Below, piece by piece: positions 5,316 to 7,607 of a DNA stretch of 7,607 bases. Numbering within the stretch: position 1 is the first letter of the stretch; every line of letters starts with the position of its first letter. Source of the stretch: Gemmatimonadaceae bacterium (GTDB lineage Bacteria > Gemmatimonadota > Gemmatimonadetes > Gemmatimonadales > Gemmatimonadaceae). The notes beneath the pieces are model-generated. The model was not told the DNA's origin. It ran no database searches and worked only from the letters and a program-made list of their open reading frames with translations. A program made the translations under genes and the position numbers. The stretch lies in contig JADGGM010000128.1 in assembly GCA_019689955.1 (NCBI GenBank), positions 1 through 7,607 of the forward strand. Reading direction: 5' to 3'.

Positions 5316-6779
5316 ATGCCCGCCACCGCCACCACCCCGCGCGTCCGCTTCGCGCCATCGCCCACGGGCTACCTCCACGTGGGGGGAGCACGCACGGCGC
5401 TCTTCAACTGGCTCTACGCCCGCAAGTACGGCGGCCAGTTCCTGCTCCGCATCGAAGACACCGACAAGGCGCGCAGCACCGAGGAGAGCACGCGCGCGAT
5501 CTTCGAGGGGCTCACCTGGCTCGGGCTGGACTGGGACGAGGAGGTCGTCTACCAGGCACAGGGGCTCGCGCGGCACCAGCGCGACGCGCAGCTGCTGCTC
5601 GAGCGCGGGGCCGCGTACCGCTGCTTCTGCACTCCCGCGGAGCTGGAGGCGCAGCGCGCGGCGGCGGAGGCGCGGAAGGAGAGCTTCAAGTACGACCGCC
5701 GCTGTGCGCGGCTCCCCAAGGACGAGGTCGAGCGGCGCGTCGCCGCGGGGATCCCCTTCGTCGTGCGCTTCCTCGTCCCCGAGGGAACGACCGAGTGGAA
5801 CGACCTCGTGCACGGCCGCATCGCGTTCCCGAACAAGGACATCGAGGACTTCGTCATCCTTCGCTCCGACGGCACGCCGATCTACAACCTCGCCGTCGTC
5901 TCCGACGACATCGCCATGCGCATCACGCTCGTGATGCGCGGTGACGACCACATCTCGAACACGCCGAAGCAGATCCTCCTCTACCGCGCCCTCGGCCACG
6001 ACACGCCGGAGTTCGCGCACGTGCCGATGATCCACGGGCTCGACGGGAAGAAGCTGAGCAAGCGCCACGGCGCGACCGCCGTCGCCGATTACCGGAAGGA
6101 AGGGATCCTTCCCAGCGCGATGGTGAACTTCCTCGCGCTCCTGGGGTGGTCCCCCGGCGGGGACCGCGAGGTGATGACGCTCGGCGAGATGGTCGAGCTG
6201 TTCTCCATCGAGGGGCTGCAGAAGAAGGCGGCGGTGTTCGACCCGAAGAAGCTCGAGTGGATGAACGGCCAGCACCTGAGCCTCCTCAGCGCCGCCGAGC
6301 TCGAGCCGCGCGTGACGCCCGATGTCATCGCCGCCGGCCTCGCCACCGCCGACGAGCTCGCGGCGCGCCGCGACTGGTACTTCGCGCTCATCGACCTGCT
6401 CAAGGTCCGCGCGCGAACCGTGCACGACATCGTCCGGCAGGCTGTCCCCTATTTTGCCCATACGATCGAGTACGATCCCGAGGCGGTCTCGAAGCAGTGG
6501 AAGGATCGGGAGGCCACAGCCGAGATCCTGGGGGCGATCCGGGAACGTTTGGCGGCCCTGCCGCAGTGGGAGCCCCAGGCCATGGAGGCGGCGCTGCGCG
6601 GGCTGGCGGCGGAGCGTAACCTCGCTGCTGGCAAGATCTTCCAGCCTCTCCGGGTGGCGCTGACGGGGATGATGGTGAGCCCCGGCATCTTCGAGGTACT
6701 CTCGGCTATGGGGCGGGACCTGGCCCTGAAGCGGCTGGATGACGCGGTCCGTTACACAAAATCGGTAAACGGTAGTTGA
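5316..6779 (+). CDS. gltX: Glutamyl-tRNA synthetase
   Basis: A class I aminoacyl-tRNA synthetase that charges tRNA-Glu with glutamate in the cytosol; 487 residues is typical for bacterial GluRS. The catalytic Rossmann domain opens with RFAPSPTGYLHVGGARTALF (11-30), where HVGG (21-24) is the HIGH motif. RIEDTD lies at 45-50, DDIAMRITLVMRGDDHI at 197-213, and the KMSKS motif appears as KLSKR (246-250) followed by HGA. Cys103-x-Cys105 with Tyr126 and Cys130 resembles the zinc site of zinc-type GluRS. The C-terminal anticodon-binding region runs from about 310 to 487. Discriminating and non-discriminating types cannot be told apart by eye. I chose the ATG at 5316 because it sits nine residues before the universal PRVRFAPSPTG block. 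An upstream in-frame ATG at 5199 lies inside tRNA-Ser(GCT) and reads across the terminator. No Shine-Dalgarno sequence precedes 5316. The stop codon overlaps the lexA promoter. Confidence 0.97.
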   Translation: MPATATTPRVRFAPSPTGYLHVGGARTALFNWLYARKYGGQFLLRIEDTDKARSTEESTRAIFEGLTWLGLDWDEEVVYQAQGLARHQRDAQLLLERGAAYRCFCTPAELEAQRAAAEARKESFKYDRRCARLPKDEVERRVAAGIPFVVRFLVPEGTTEWNDLVHGRIAFPNKDIEDFVILRSDGTPIYNLAVVSDDIAMRITLVMRGDDHISNTPKQILLYRALGHDTPEFAHVPMIHGLDGKKLSKRHGATAVADYRKEGILPSAMVNFLALLGWSPGGDREVMTLGEMVELFSIEGLQKKAAVFDPKKLEWMNGQHLSLLSAAELEPRVTPDVIAAGLATADELAARRDWYFALIDLLKVRARTVHDIVRQAVPYFAHTIEYDPEAVSKQWKDREATAEILGAIRERLAALPQWEPQAMEAALRGLAAERNLAAGKIFQPLRVALTGMMVSPGIFEVLSAMGRDLALKRLDDAVRYTKSVNGS

Positions 6780-6805
6780 CCATTAGAACCTCTTAACAAT
6801 ATTAT
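6776..6805 (+). promoter_or_regulatory. Sigma-70-type promoter of lexA
   Basis: TTGACC (6776-6781, 5 of 6 to TTGACA) and TATTAT (6800-6805, 5 of 6 to TATAAT) are separated by 18 nt. They lie in the most AT-rich pocket of the window. The expected start is an A near 6811-6813, which gives a leader of about 72 nt before the lexA ATG. The -35 box includes the TGA stop codon of gltX (6777-6779). Confidence 0.72.
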
Positions 6806-6820
6806 GGCGGAAACAGCCTT

Positions 6821-6859
6821 ACCGGGGATCCTACCGAACGGAGTCGCTGGGTTCCCGGT
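6821..6859 (+). promoter_or_regulatory. Hairpin in the lexA leader
   Basis: ACCGGGGATCC (6821-6831) can pair with GGGTTCCCGGT (6849-6859) as a continuous 11-bp stem. It includes a 6-bp perfect outer part (ACCGGG/CCCGGT) and two G-T wobbles, and the loop is 17 nt. The mixed TTCGTTTCCC that follows is only moderately T-rich. It may be a weak gltX terminator, an attenuator of the lexA transcript, or simply a stable 5' leader. The pairing is visible and the role is inferred. Confidence 0.45.
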
Positions 6860-6873
6860 TTCGTTTCCCTCGT

Positions 6874-6879
6874 GGGGGG
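6874..6879 (+). promoter_or_regulatory. G-rich ribosome binding site deciding the lexA start
   Basis: Six consecutive Gs end 4 nt before the ATG at 6884 and match the CCUCC-type anti-Shine-Dalgarno only partly, but at a workable distance. This favours ATG 6884 over an in-frame GTG at 6872, which would overlap the G-run. The preceding TTCCC (6865-6869) could pair with these Gs and mask them. Confidence 0.5.
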
Positions 6880-6883
6880 TTCT

Positions 6884-7546
6884 ATGCCCGAAGCGCTGAC
6901 GAACATCGAGCGGAAAGTCTACCACTACCTGCTCGACTTCCTCACCGAGAACACGTACCAGCCCAGTGTTCGCGAGATCGGGCGCCGATTTCGGATCAAG
7001 TCGACGAAGACGGTATCCGAGATCCTTCAGTCGCTCGCGAACAAGGGGTACATCGAGCGCGATCCGTCGCGCTCGCGCGGTGTGCGGTTGCTCGGCTACG
7101 AGGGAGCACGCCGGACCGTTCCGGTCCCGTACTACGGGAAGATCGCGGCGGGGGAACCCGCGCTCCTTCCGGAGAACCGCCTGGGTTTCATCACGATGGA
7201 TCGCCGGTTCGTCGCGCACGACAACGTCTTCTTCCTGAAGATCGCGGGGGAGAGCCTCGTGCCGCGCGGGATCCACGACGGTGACTATGTGATGATCGAC
7301 CCGGCCGAGCCGGCGAACGATGGCGACATCGTCGCCGCCCGCCTGGGGGCGGATGCGACGATCAAGATCCTCTCGCACCGCGGCGACACGGTGGTCCTCT
7401 CCCCGGGGACGAACAACGGGGGCGAGATCACGATTCGCCCGGGCGAGCCGCTCACGATCCTCGGGAAGGTCTGCGGCGTCTTCCGCCCCTTCCGCGAGGA
7501 GGAGCCGCCGCGCGAGCCGCTGGAGGAGGAAGAGCCGGCCGCGTAG
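6884..7546 (+). CDS. lexA: LexA repressor, S24 self-cleaving
   Basis: LexA represses DNA-damage (SOS) genes and inactivates itself by RecA-stimulated cleavage. The 220 residues comprise a winged helix-turn-helix (about 1-70, with PSVREIGRRF at 27-36 and GYIERDPSRSRGVRLL at 55-70) and an S24 peptidase domain (about 80-205). The scissile Ala89-Gly90 is in KIAAGEP, the nucleophile Ser124 in IAGESL, and the general base Lys161 in ATIKIL. The 35- and 37-residue intervals equal those of E. coli LexA (84-119-156), so cleavage competence is very likely. Oddities: Leu follows the catalytic Ser where Met is usual, the recognition helix (STKTVSEILQ, 40-49) is unlike the E. coli and Bacillus versions, Arg37 replaces the usual turn glycine, and an acidic tail (about 204-220, rich in Glu and Pro) extends past the normal end. 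The gene has its own promoter and probably controls itself, although no known SOS box is visible in its leader. Confidence 0.95.
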   Translation: MPEALTNIERKVYHYLLDFLTENTYQPSVREIGRRFRIKSTKTVSEILQSLANKGYIERDPSRSRGVRLLGYEGARRTVPVPYYGKIAAGEPALLPENRLGFITMDRRFVAHDNVFFLKIAGESLVPRGIHDGDYVMIDPAEPANDGDIVAARLGADATIKILSHRGDTVVLSPGTNNGGEITIRPGEPLTILGKVCGVFRPFREEEPPREPLEEEEPAA

Positions 7547-7584
7547 CGCGCCACACGCGTCAGCGTCGAGATGCGCGCGGCCCG

Positions 7585-7607
7585 TGCCCGGAGCAGCGCT
7601 CCGGGCA
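7585..7607 (+). terminator. Perfect 10-bp stem after lexA, probable terminator
   Basis: TGCCCGGAGC (7585-7594) and GCTCCGGGCA (7598-7607) form a perfect 10-bp stem with an AGC loop, 38 nt after the lexA stop codon. The window ends on the last base of the stem, so a T-run, which would make this an intrinsic terminator, cannot be seen. Confidence 0.6.

Noticed and set aside
5286..6461. A 391-codon minus-strand open frame opposite gltX
   Set aside because: Composition is skewed (Glu, Val, Arg, His, Leu) with no motif, and the + strand encodes an unambiguous GluRS over the same bases.
6785..6797. GAACCTCTTAAC as a Gram-positive-type SOS box near the lexA promoter
   Set aside because: The left half GAAC fits but the right half is TAAC instead of GTTC. 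A second GAAC...GTTC pair at 6836-6854 has an 11-nt rather than 4-nt spacer. Neither is a convincing box.
6872..6883. GTG at 6872 as the lexA start
   Set aside because: It would put the G-run inside the coding sequence and leave no ribosome binding site; ATG 6884 has the G-run at a usable distance and matches the usual LexA N-terminus.
1..7607. CRISPR array, insertion sequence or undescribed multi-gene system
   Set aside because: No periodic repeats, terminal inverted repeats, transposase or unrecognised multi-gene cluster is visible; every protein gene belongs to a known family.

Overview
The window reads as an ordinary chromosomal housekeeping segment of a very GC-rich bacterium. All supported genes lie on the + strand. 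Codons end strongly in G or C, tRNA genes carry no encoded CCA, and the tRNA-Ser(TGA) has a short variable arm. A DUF2723 membrane protein sits beside purH, gltX and lexA. This combination, and the protein sequences themselves, fit Gemmatimonadota or a neighbouring phylum best. That placement is inference from protein character; there is no 16S gene to confirm it.

Layout: (1) 1-1017, the 3' part of an M42 zinc/cobalt aminopeptidase whose start lies upstream of the window. (2) 1039-2571, purH, 21 nt downstream and probably in the same transcript. (3) A GC-rich inverted repeat, then 2642-4906, a large multi-pass DUF2723 protein of the TMEM260-like, candidate glycosyltransferase type. (4) 4907-5315, a 409-nt stretch without a protein gene. 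It holds tRNA-Ser(TGA), a structured spacer, tRNA-Ser(GCT) and a textbook Rho-independent terminator. (5) 5316-6779, gltX. (6) 6780-6883, a short AT-rich promoter and hairpin leader. (7) 6884-7546, lexA, followed by a 10-bp perfect stem that reaches the last base of the window.

Functionally the genes serve peptide turnover, the last two steps of IMP synthesis, probable envelope glycan or glycoprotein metabolism, serine decoding, Glu-tRNA charging and SOS control. They do not form one pathway. Most neighbours seem to be separate transcription units, as shown by the terminator at 5243-5281 and the promoter overlapping the gltX stop codon.

I do not see a new defence, mobile or biosynthetic system. 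The observations most worth a second look concern regulation. The lexA promoter has its -35 box on the gltX stop codon, and a long hairpin lies in the lexA leader. The LexA recognition helix differs at positions that define the known SOS boxes. The spacer between the serine tRNAs is highly structured and shares a 9-mer with the terminator stem downstream.
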